NCBI GenBank assembly: GCA_026396455.1
Contig: JAPLWT010000008.1
Location: 1-7,413 of the forward strand
DNA length: 7,413 nt
Source of the DNA: Microcaldota archaeon
GTDB taxonomy: Archaea > Micrarchaeota > Micrarchaeia > Burarchaeales > Fermentimicrarchaeaceae
Direction: 5' to 3'
The translations under genes were made by a program, and so were the position numbers. The notes below the pieces were generated by a model. The model worked only from the letters and a program-made list of their open reading frames with translations, was not told the origin of the DNA and ran no database searches. Shown here in pieces: positions 1 to 5,778 of the stretch (position 1 is the first letter of the stretch; every line of letters begins with the position of its first letter).

Positions 1-738
1 AAGAAGAAGCTCATAGGCCTTCGCGTGAAGAAGAGCGAGGTGAGCAGAACAGCGAATGACATCATACGCTCAACGCGGCTCGAGATGATGGCAAAGGAGA
101 AGCCGAACCTGGTGGAGCTGGCGAGGGCGAAGGCATCAAAAGGAGAGCCCTTTGTACTGCTTTTCCTGGGGCCGAATGGCTCTGGCAAGACGACCTCAAT
201 CGCAAAGGTTGCGAACCTTCTGAAGAAAAACGGCATATCCTGCGTTATTGCCGCAGCGGATACCTGGAGGGCGGCATCGCAGGAGCAGACGGAAATCTGG
301 GCTGGAAAGCTCGGAGTGAAGGCAGTTGGAGGCCAGTACGGTTCAGACCCAGCCTCAATTGCATGGAATGCATCCGCCCACGCCAAGGCAAAGGGAATCA
401 ACGCGGTTCTAATAGACACGGCTGGAAGGCAGGAGACAAGCAAGAATCTCATGAAGGAGCTGGAGAAGATGAACAGGGTGGTGAAGCCTGATTTGAAAAT
501 ATACATTGGGGAGGCTCTGACTGGAAATGCAATTATCGAGCAGGTCAAGGAGTTCGACAAGATAATAGGGATTGATGCGGTAATACTCACCAAAGCGGAT
601 GTGGATGAGAAGGGAGGCGCAGCTCTATCCATATTCCATTCAACTGGCAAGCCCATCATATATTTCGGAGTGGGGCAGGAGCTGGACGACCTTCAGGAAT
701 TCTCACCTACCTCTCTTCTTGACAACCTTCTCACTTGA
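1..738 (+). CDS. ftsY: Signal recognition particle receptor FtsY (NG GTPase), 5' partial
   Basis: This is the SRP receptor GTPase, which pairs with SRP54 at the membrane to deliver ribosome-nascent-chain complexes to the Sec translocon. The frame is open from base 1 (KKKLIGLRVKK...), so the GTG at 25 is probably internal and most of the N domain lies outside the window; 245 residues are visible. Numbered from the GTG, the GTPase motifs are G1 GPNGSGKTT (49-57), G2 DTWRAA (79-84), G3 DTAGR (131-135), G4 TKAD (189-192) and the closing loop GVGQELDDL (215-223). The GVGQ..DDL ending and the lack of a methionine-rich M domain separate FtsY from its paralogue SRP54. No membrane segment is visible, as usual for archaeal FtsY, which docks through its N-terminal region. 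Its 3' end overlaps the convergent membrane-protein gene by 36 bp. Family assignment is secure. Confidence 0.96.
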   Translation, partial: KKKLIGLRVKKSEVSRTANDIIRSTRLEMMAKEKPNLVELARAKASKGEPFVLLFLGPNGSGKTTSIAKVANLLKKNGISCVIAAADTWRAASQEQTEIWAGKLGVKAVGGQYGSDPASIAWNASAHAKAKGINAVLIDTAGRQETSKNLMKELEKMNRVVKPDLKIYIGEALTGNAIIEQVKEFDKIIGIDAVILTKADVDEKGGAALSIFHSTGKPIIYFGVGQELDDLQEFSPTSLLDNLLT

Positions 739-1554
739 ACCGCCCAGCCTTCTCCACAGAATTATCGCGGATAGCCATTGTATGGGTGCTACTATAAGTG
801 ATGGTATCAGCCACGCAACTGGCAGCAGGCATATGGTGCATGCAAGCACTATGGTCAGCAGACCCACACCCAAGCCAATAACGAACCAGAGCATGAAATA
901 AACTATCATATCAGCGAGGTTGCCTATGACTAGCCTTGCAGACTTTTTTGCTGCCGCAACTATCCCTGCTCCGCCCAGAACCATCTCAATCTCCAGGAAG
1001 CTAAGAAGGAAATTGACTAGTGTGAAGATTGCGACGCACACGATACCGACAATTATGAGCACTATCAGACCGCTGCCGAAGACAAGAGCGCCGATATTCT
1101 TGCTTTGACTTACTGCGACCAAGAGGGATATGTTAAGAATGGCAAGTACCGCCAGAGGGGCAAAGCAGACGATTGCTACTGCAAACCTCAGCAGGATGAC
1201 AAGAAGCGCATTAACAAACTGCTTGGGGAAATTGGTGACCCAGCTTGAAACTGTTCTGTTATTTGCAACATCATCCAAAGGTCCTATGACCGACATCGTT
1301 ATCGTAAGGCTAATCAGACCATTGATGAAATTCAGCACGTACTGCAGAATAACCGGGCTGATGCAGAACAGCAGTACAACCAGGGTATTCTGCGCTTTGT
1401 CGCATAGTAACTCTCCGGGAAGTCGGAGTAGGAAGTCCGCAAGGCCAAAAATTATCGCGATAATGGCGATTACGGCGAATGCCAGTATCACGCTTTTCCA
1501 ACTGGTTTTATACTTCTCGTATGCTTCCTCTATTACCCCAAGGACATCCGCCAC
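703..1554 (-). CDS. Polytopic membrane protein of unknown function
   Basis: A 283-residue, very hydrophobic protein that I cannot assign to a function. Hydrophobic stretches lie at about 21-43, 57-90, 112-147, 155-187, 212-238 and 240-268, suggesting six or more helices. The N-terminus is short and charged (EEAYEKYKTSWK), and the C-terminal tail is basic (EKVVKKRGR), probably cytosolic. The segment around 186-215 (FLEIEMVLGGAG...AAKKSARLVIGNL) resembles the amphipathic stretch in uncharacterised archaeal membrane families in which an acidic motif precedes a 'kkS..lv..N' stretch (DUF4013/DUF7847-like); this is from memory and weak. I chose the GTG start at 1554 because a GAGGTGG ribosome-binding site lies 4 bp upstream and a box A about 45 bp upstream. 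It has its own promoter, so need not be co-transcribed with the helicase. The last 36 bp overlap ftsY tail to tail. Confidence 0.85.
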   Translation of the reverse strand: MADVLGVIEEAYEKYKTSWKSVILAFAVIAIIAIIFGLADFLLRLPGELLCDKAQNTLVVLLFCISPVILQYVLNFINGLISLTITMSVIGPLDDVANNRTVSSWVTNFPKQFVNALLVILLRFAVAIVCFAPLAVLAILNISLLVAVSQSKNIGALVFGSGLIVLIIVGIVCVAIFTLVNFLLSFLEIEMVLGGAGIVAAAKKSARLVIGNLADMIVYFMLWFVIGLGVGLLTIVLACTICLLPVAWLIPSLIVAPIQWLSAIILWRRLGGSSEKVVKKRGR

Positions 1555-1558
1555 ACGA

Positions 1559-1565
1559 CCACCTC
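1559..1565 (-). promoter_or_regulatory. Ribosome-binding site GAGGTGG before a GTG start
   Basis: On the minus strand GAGGTGG lies 4 bp before the GTG at 1554. It pairs with the anti-Shine-Dalgarno end of archaeal 16S rRNA (complement AGGAGGTGAT), and the short spacing suits the GGTG part of that match. It fixes the GTG start of the membrane-protein gene. Confidence 0.7.
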
Positions 1566-1596
1566 AAGTTACTGACTTAGAGTAAGTAATTGGATA

Positions 1597-1606
1597 CTTA
1601 TAAATT
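1597..1606 (-). promoter_or_regulatory. Box A (TATA) promoter element of the membrane-protein gene
   Basis: The minus strand reads AATTTATAAG, a good match to the euryarchaeal box A. Archaeal transcription starts about 25 bp downstream, here near 1575, leaving a leader of about 20 nt that contains the GAGGTGG site. The element sits in the 80-bp gap after the helicase stop codon, so the membrane-protein gene probably has its own transcript. Confidence 0.55.
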
Positions 1607-1634
1607 CATACATTTAACTCGATTACCTGCACCG

Positions 1635-2819
1635 CTAATACCTTGGTCCGCGCCTGAAACCCCCGCGGCTCGGGAACCTGCGCCTCTCTTCAGTGCGGGC
1701 TGGAAACCTCGGTGCCGGGGTATTGGCTGGAAGGTTCTTCTCCTGCAGCGTAGTTCCTATAAGCCTCTCTATCTGACCCAGCGTTCCCATTTCATCAGAA
1801 TAGCATAGTGATATTGCCTCTCCAACCTCGTGCATCCTTCCCGTCCTTCCAATTCGGTGTATATAGTAGTTTATATCATATGGCAACTCGTAGTTGAACA
1901 CATGAGAAATCTTCTCCACATGTATTCCCCTTGATGCAACATCCGTGGCAACAAGTATCCTTGCCGACCCATCCTTGAATGCCTCCATCGCCCTAGTTCT
2001 CTGCGCCTGGCTCAGGTCCCCCTGTATTCCCGTTGCCTTTATTCCGTTGTAGTTCAGTATGCTTGCTAGCTCGTCAACCCTCCTCTTCGTCCTGCAGAAT
2101 ATCAAAGCTCTGTCGGGCTTGAGCTGCTTCAGGAGGTACAGCAGTGCGCCAGCCTTCCTGCCCGATTGGACCATGTAGAAGGACTGGGTGACACCCTGGG
2201 CGCTCTTTTCCGAAGACACGAGTTTCACGTGCTGAGGGTATCTCATGTGCTTCTTAGCCAGAGAAAGTATCTCCTCCGGAAAATCAACGCAGAACATCAT
2301 CACCTGCTTCCTCTGCGGAGTTGCAGAAATTATCATCTCAATATCGCGGATGAAGCCCATTGCGAGCATGACGTCTGCCTCGTCAAGAACGAAGAAGTTT
2401 ATTTTTGACAGGTCAAGTTCTCTTCGGGACATCAGATCCATGATTCTCCCCGGGGTCCCCACGACAATCTGCGCACCTGCCCTGAGCTTATCAATTTGCG
2501 GCTCTATTCCCACTCCTCCGTAGGCAATAAGCACTCGCGCCTGCGTGTGCTTCCCTATTTTCTTGAAGTCGTTTCCAACCTGTATCGCCAGCTCTCTGGT
2601 AGGTGTTAAAACAATCGCCTGCACGAAAGGCTTAGACTCAATCAGCTCGAGTATCGGTATAGCGAAAGCCGCAGTTTTACCGGTTCCCGTCCTGGACTGG
2701 GTTATCAAATCCTCCCCCTGCATGATGTAAGGGATGGCCTGCTTCTGCACTTCTGTCAATTCCACGAAACCCAATTCCCCAAGTGCTTTGGAAATAGGCT
2801 CACTAAACTTAATGTTCAT
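1635..2819 (-). CDS. DEAD-box ATP-dependent RNA helicase
   Basis: A 394-residue superfamily 2 RNA helicase that unwinds short RNA duplexes or remodels RNA-protein complexes using ATP; roles in ribosome assembly, mRNA decay and cold adaptation are typical for archaeal members. Motifs occur in order: Q motif TEVQKQAIP (22-30, Q25), I SRTGTGKT (42-49), Ia PTREL (73-77), Ib TPGR (122-125), II DEAD (146-149), III SAT (165-167), IV LIFCRTK (239-245), V ATDVASRG (291-298) and VI HRIGRTGR (321-328). The core is complete and of normal length. A short tail after about 365 is rich in Arg, Gly, Pro and Phe (RGGFRRG near the end), a likely RNA-binding extension. TGGAG lies 7 bp before the ATG. The gene is divergent from the SelB-like gene. 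The target RNA cannot be read from the sequence. Confidence 0.95.
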   Translation of the reverse strand: MNIKFSEPISKALGELGFVELTEVQKQAIPYIMQGEDLITQSRTGTGKTAAFAIPILELIESKPFVQAIVLTPTRELAIQVGNDFKKIGKHTQARVLIAYGGVGIEPQIDKLRAGAQIVVGTPGRIMDLMSRRELDLSKINFFVLDEADVMLAMGFIRDIEMIISATPQRKQVMMFCVDFPEEILSLAKKHMRYPQHVKLVSSEKSAQGVTQSFYMVQSGRKAGALLYLLKQLKPDRALIFCRTKRRVDELASILNYNGIKATGIQGDLSQAQRTRAMEAFKDGSARILVATDVASRGIHVEKISHVFNYELPYDINYYIHRIGRTGRMHEVGEAISLCYSDEMGTLGQIERLIGTTLQEKNLPANTPAPRFPARTEERRRFPSRGGFRRGPRY

Positions 2820-2826
2820 TCAAAAA

Positions 2827-2831
2827 CTCCA
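2827..2831 (-). promoter_or_regulatory. Ribosome-binding site of the helicase gene
   Basis: TGGAG on the minus strand lies 7 bp upstream of the ATG at 2819, which supports that start. An AT-rich block further upstream (2870-2880, minus strand ATTATTAATTA) is a possible but imperfect box A. Confidence 0.6.
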
Positions 2832-2855
2832 CAATTAGCATCAGCTATTGTAATG

Positions 2856-2869
2856 GTATTACTCAATAC
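2856..2869. repeat. Short inverted repeat in the divergent promoter region (helicase side)
   Basis: GTATT-ACTC-AATAC: perfect 5-bp arms around a 4-bp spacer. It lies between the candidate helicase box A (2870-2880) and the helicase start, a position where a bound repressor would block transcription. Arms this short occur by chance, so an operator role is only a suggestion. Confidence 0.3.
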
Positions 2870-2885
2870 TAATTAATAATTCGCT

Positions 2886-2900
2886 ATGCTGCAACAGCAT
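2886..2900. repeat. Short inverted repeat next to the box A of the SelB-like gene
   Basis: ATGCTG-CAA-CAGCAT: perfect 6-bp arms with a 3-bp spacer. It abuts the candidate box A at 2899-2908 and covers the place where TFB would contact the BRE, so it could be an operator. It could also be chance. Confidence 0.35.
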
Positions 2901-2908
2901 TTTAAACT
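2899..2908 (+). promoter_or_regulatory. Candidate box A of the SelB-like gene
   Basis: ATTTTAAACT is AT-rich and lies about 40 bp before the ATG at 2943. A start site about 25 bp downstream (near 2930) leaves a leader just long enough for the GGTGG ribosome-binding site at 2934-2938. Confidence 0.45.
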
Positions 2909-2933
2909 TTGACAGTTCCAATTCTATGCCTTT

Positions 2934-2938
2934 GGTGG
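2934..2938 (+). promoter_or_regulatory. Ribosome-binding site of the SelB-like gene
   Basis: GGTGG lies 4 bp before the ATG at 2943. This is the same motif and spacing seen before the membrane-protein gene, and it supports the chosen start. Confidence 0.55.
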
Positions 2939-2942
2939 TTGC

Positions 2943-3878
2943 ATGCCGAACCTTAACATTGCAGTGCTGGGAGAGGATGCGGAAACACGCGCAGCAGCAG
3001 CCAAGGCGCTCGGAAAGAAGGGAACTGCCGATGACATCTCATTCTACAACACAGTATTCCAGGGGAAGATAATAACTGCAATAGACCCCCTGGCATACCC
3101 TGAAAAACTTCCAGTGCTGCTCCAGACATTATGCCTATCTGACCTGGCGCTTGTTGTTGCGGAAAAACCCTCCCCTGTGCTGGGGGAGATGATTGTTGCA
3201 CTTGACCTCCTGGGAATGAAAGCAGTTTTTCTAAGCAAGTTCGACCTGAAGCCCCTCATTGCATCCACATCCCTGAAAGAGAGCCGGATTTTCTCAGAAC
3301 TGCAGGATGCAAAGGAGTTCCTGTTTGCGCAGGAAAGCCAGCCTGTGCAGGGAGACACACTCATACAAATAGACCACTGCTTTGAAGTAAAAGGAGTTGG
3401 AACTGTCGCTCTCGGGGTTGTCAAGCGCGGGGAAATAGCAGTGCATGACAAAATAACCGCCTATCCCTCTGGAAAGGAGATCGAGGTGAAGAGCATACAG
3501 AAGAATGACGACGATGTGAAATCCGCAGTCTCCGGAGACCGCGTGGGGCTGGCACTGAAGAATGCAAAGTCGGATGAGATAACCCGCGGGGCCGTGCTTT
3601 CAAAGGAAGTGATGCGTGTGGAGAGGGAGTTCGCATGCGAGGTGACTGCTTTGAAATTCATGAAGGAACCGCTTGCCAATGACGAGGCGCTTCACATAAG
3701 CTCGGGTTTGCAGTTCGAGCCGTGCAGATTGGAGAGCCAGACAGAGATAAAACCAGGCTCGGCAGGGAAGGCAGTGATAAAGGTCGAAAAGCTAATCGCA
3801 TTCATGCAGCAGGAGAGGATGCCCCTGTGCAACCTCAACGCCAAGGGCCTGAGAATTGTTGGTATCGCAAAACCCTGA
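2943..3878 (+). CDS. SelB-like translation factor with a degenerate GTPase domain (aSelBL-type)
   Basis: A 311-residue EF-Tu/SelB superfamily protein. Domain 2 (about 135-225) is well preserved: DHCFEVKGVGTVALGVVKRG (144-163), then IEVKSIQ (180-186) and GDRVGLALK (198-206), the usual EF-Tu/SelB beta-barrel signature. Domain 3 follows (about 226-311). The N-terminal 130 residues keep the fold pattern of a G domain (NIAVLG start) but have lost its motifs: the P-loop GHVDHGKST position reads GEDAETRAA (10-18), DxPGH is replaced by IDPLAYP (47-53), and NKxD by SKFD (98-101). GTP binding is therefore unlikely. This fits the archaeal SelB-like family (aSelBL) described as lacking key GTPase residues; its role is unknown. 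It is much shorter than EF1A (about 430) and true SelB, and has no SelB C-terminal winged helices. It converges on the ZIP gene with a 3-bp gap. Confidence 0.85.
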   Translation: MPNLNIAVLGEDAETRAAAAKALGKKGTADDISFYNTVFQGKIITAIDPLAYPEKLPVLLQTLCLSDLALVVAEKPSPVLGEMIVALDLLGMKAVFLSKFDLKPLIASTSLKESRIFSELQDAKEFLFAQESQPVQGDTLIQIDHCFEVKGVGTVALGVVKRGEIAVHDKITAYPSGKEIEVKSIQKNDDDVKSAVSGDRVGLALKNAKSDEITRGAVLSKEVMRVEREFACEVTALKFMKEPLANDEALHISSGLQFEPCRLESQTEIKPGSAGKAVIKVEKLIAFMQQERMPLCNLNAKGLRIVGIAKP

Positions 3879-3881
3879 TAC

Positions 3882-4643
3882 CTAAAACCTCAGAAATGAT
3901 GCAATGCCGAATGCAACCATTACCCCGCCCACAAAGAACAGCGCAACTGCCCATGGTTTGCCCTTGAATGCATCCGGAAGGAGCTCCGCAAGAACCACGT
4001 ATAACATGGCTCCTGCCGAGAAACTCAGTGCGGGCTGGATAATAACAACTACCGAACTCAGCAGAGCATAGGCGAAGAGTGCAGCCAGTCCCTCAACGAC
4101 ACCGGAAAAAACCCCGTACTTGAATGAGCTTTGCACGTTCATGCCATAGCAGGCCAGGGGGGCTGCCACCATCATGCCCTCGGGCGCATCCTGCACCGCT
4201 ATTGATGAGGTAACCAGCCAGCCCAGAGGAGTCGAGTGTGCGAACGCAGATGCGACCGCCAGCCCCTCGGGTATGTTGTGTATTGTTATGGTTCCTGCAA
4301 TCAACGCCGCCTTCTTCTTTGAGTCGCTCATCTTTGTTCTTCTCAGCACAAAATGCAGGTGCGGCAGTGTCCTCTCAACCGCAAAGAGCGTTATAACACC
4401 TACCAAAAAACCCATGACCGCAACCATGTCTCCCGTATGCGTTCTTGACTCAACGAACATCTCTGCTGCTGAGAATGCCATGACCCCGGCGCAGAAAGAG
4501 ATGATATTCGAGTAATCAACCTTTCCAATCTCCCTACCCCTAAAAAGGAATATGCCAAGAGAGCCTAGAGAAGTCGCCAGGAATACCGTCAAAGCGCCCA
4601 AAAACAAATCAACAAACATATAAAGCAAAACTCCATAGTTCAT
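3882..4643 (-). CDS. ZIP-family metal transporter (GufA/BbZIP-like)
   Basis: A 253-residue membrane transporter for divalent metals, most likely zinc or iron, moving metal into the cytosol. It has about eight hydrophobic segments. The binuclear metal site is visible: HNIPEG (122-127) in TM4, QDAPEG (151-156) in TM5 and Glu184 in GVVEG. These correspond to the H-N-E, Q-D-E and TM6 Glu ligands of Bordetella BbZIP, and the Gln-to-Glu spacing of 33 residues is the same as there. The TM3-4 loop holds a small His/basic stretch (HLHFVLRR, 95-102), typical of the cytosolic loop. SFSAGAMLY (207-215) matches the GufA-type motif. The ATG at 4643 has no clear ribosome-binding site but lies about 27 bp from a box A, so the mRNA may be leaderless. 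The alternative ATG at 4619 is preceded by GGAG at a long 11-bp spacing. Metal specificity is not readable. Confidence 0.93.
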   Translation of the reverse strand: MNYGVLLYMFVDLFLGALTVFLATSLGSLGIFLFRGREIGKVDYSNIISFCAGVMAFSAAEMFVESRTHTGDMVAVMGFLVGVITLFAVERTLPHLHFVLRRTKMSDSKKKAALIAGTITIHNIPEGLAVASAFAHSTPLGWLVTSSIAVQDAPEGMMVAAPLACYGMNVQSSFKYGVFSGVVEGLAALFAYALLSSVVVIIQPALSFSAGAMLYVVLAELLPDAFKGKPWAVALFFVGGVMVAFGIASFLRF

Positions 4644-4665
4644 CCAAGCCGGAACATATTCAATC

Positions 4666-4675
4666 TAAATTTTAA
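4666..4675 (-). promoter_or_regulatory. Box A of the ZIP transporter gene, suggesting a leaderless mRNA
   Basis: The minus strand reads TTAAAATTTA, centred near 4670. A start site 25-28 bp downstream falls at the ATG (4643), which has no ribosome-binding site, so a leaderless transcript is the simplest reading. I see no clear metal-repressor operator overlapping it. Confidence 0.45.
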
Positions 4676-4712
4676 GATAGTGCTTACAAAACCAATACTA
4701 ATTCTGAAAGAG

Positions 4713-4723
4713 AAATAATAAAA
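4713..4723 (+). promoter_or_regulatory. Candidate box A of the deoxyhypusine-synthase-like gene
   Basis: AAATAATAAAA is AT-rich, follows a purine-rich GAAAGAG that could serve as a BRE, and would place the start site near 4745, giving a leader of about 40 nt. A weaker alternative at about 4692-4700 (CCAATACTA) would start transcription near 4725. The choice decides whether the small upstream reading frame is transcribed. Confidence 0.35.
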
Positions 4724-4725
4724 AC

Positions 4726-4785
4726 ATGAACATTCAATCCATACAATGGAAGGTGGCGGATAAATTCGTTTTTGAGGTGTACTAA
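4726..4785 (+). other. Possible 19-codon upstream reading frame, stop/start-coupled to the next gene
   Basis: ATG at 4726 opens a 19-codon frame (MNIQSIQWKVADKFVFEVY) whose TAA stop shares its last base with the ATG of the deoxyhypusine-synthase-like gene (TAATG at 4783-4787). The ribosome-binding site of the downstream gene lies inside it. There is no ribosome-binding site before the small frame itself, so it would need a leaderless start. The peptide resembles nothing I know. It could be a leader peptide that couples translation, or a chance frame. Confidence 0.25.
4774..4779 (+). promoter_or_regulatory. Ribosome-binding site GAGGTG of the deoxyhypusine-synthase-like gene
   Basis: GAGGTG lies 5 bp before the ATG at 4785, a strong match to the 16S anti-Shine-Dalgarno, and fixes this start. 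Confidence 0.75.
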
Positions 4786-5753
4786 TGGACGGGAAAATAA
4801 CGGAATTCATGAAGCGCAACTTCAAGCACTTCAACGCCGCAACTTTGGTGGACGCGGCAGAGGGTTACAAGCAGCTTATCGACTCTGGCGGCAGGATGTT
4901 CCTCGCCATGGCAGGAGCCATGAGCACTGCCGAGCTTGGCATAAGCCTTGCCGAGATGATAAGAAGGGATAAGGTTCATGCAATTTCCTGCACAGGAGCA
5001 AACCTCGAGGAGGACATATTCAACCTGGTTGCAAACAAGCACTACAAACGTGTTCCGTACTACAGGCAGCTCACTCCGCAGCAGGAGAAGGAGCTTGCTG
5101 ATACCGGCCTCAACAGAGTCACAGACACATGCATACCTGAAGAGGAAGCAATGCGCAGAGTGGAGAGTGCTCTGCTTGCTCTCTGGCAGAAGCACGAGAA
5201 GGAAGGGAAATCCATCCTTCCGCACGAGTACATGTACGAGCTCCTCCGCTCCGGAGTGCTTGAGAAGCACTATGAGATAGACCCGAAGGACAGCTGGCTT
5301 ATTGCAGCTTCCAAGAAGAACCTGCCTCTCTTCGTACCTGGCTGGGAGGATTCCACAATGGGCAACATGTTCGTATCCCAAACCATCAAGGGGGGGCTGA
5401 AGAGCCTCTCGCCAATGAAAAGCGGCTTGTACTACATGGATGAGCTCATCCGCTGGTATACGAAGGAATCGGCAAAGAAGATAGGCTTCTTCCAGATCGG
5501 GGGCGGAATCGCTGGCGACTTCCCAATCTGCGTTGTGCCGCTCATCAACCAAGACCTGGGGAAGAACGTGCCGTTCTGGTCCTACTTCTGCCAGATATCA
5601 GACTCAACGACAAGCTACGGCTCCTATTCCGGAGCTGTGCCCAACGAGAAAATCACATGGGGCAAGCTGGGCGTGGACACCCCCAAATTCATAATCGAGT
5701 CCGACGCGGCCATAGTGGCTCCGCTCGTATTCGCATACATACTGGGCTGGTAG
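4785..5753 (+). CDS. Deoxyhypusine synthase-like protein (DHS family, divergent active site)
   Basis: A 322-residue member of the deoxyhypusine synthase family (NAD-dependent aminobutyl transfer from spermidine). Conserved landmarks are CTGANLEED (69-77, with the Glu pair), GLNRVTDTCIP (108-118), PLFVPGWEDSTMG (181-193, D189), GGG (239-241) and TWGK (291-294). K294 matches the human catalytic Lys329, and W292 matches Trp327. The substrate pocket differs: human KHH after GGG (Lys287, His288) is replaced by G244-D245, and by alignment Asp313 and Asp316 are replaced by Tyr (SYGSYSG, 277-283). Canonical archaeal DHS keeps the KHH motif. This sequence therefore belongs with the DHS-like / 'DHS 2' group whose substrate may be a free polyamine (as in homospermidine synthase) rather than the eIF5A/aIF5A lysine; that is inference. 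No aIF5A gene is in the window. It converges on the hydrogenase with a 25-bp gap. Confidence 0.88.
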   Translation: MDGKITEFMKRNFKHFNAATLVDAAEGYKQLIDSGGRMFLAMAGAMSTAELGISLAEMIRRDKVHAISCTGANLEEDIFNLVANKHYKRVPYYRQLTPQQEKELADTGLNRVTDTCIPEEEAMRRVESALLALWQKHEKEGKSILPHEYMYELLRSGVLEKHYEIDPKDSWLIAASKKNLPLFVPGWEDSTMGNMFVSQTIKGGLKSLSPMKSGLYYMDELIRWYTKESAKKIGFFQIGGGIAGDFPICVVPLINQDLGKNVPFWSYFCQISDSTTSYGSYSGAVPNEKITWGKLGVDTPKFIIESDAAIVAPLVFAYILGW

Positions 5754-5778
5754 GAACTGCAGTGAGAGCAACAGAATA

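Noticed and set aside
25..27. GTG at 25 as the ftsY start codon
   Set aside because: The same frame is open to base 1 and the preceding residues (KKKLIGLR) continue FtsY-like N-domain sequence, so the gene is more likely cut by the window edge.
2943..3878. EF1A or true selenocysteine factor SelB
   Set aside because: Too short, GTPase motifs missing and no SelB C-terminal winged-helix extension.
3860..3900. Intrinsic terminator at the SelB-like/ZIP junction
   Set aside because: No oligo-T run or stable hairpin is visible on either strand; only short A/T stretches of four.
4782..5552. A 256-codon open frame antisense to the DHS-like gene
   Set aside because: It is rich in Leu, His, Cys and Val with no recognisable motif, as expected from reading the complement of a coding gene, and the plus strand encodes a clear family member.
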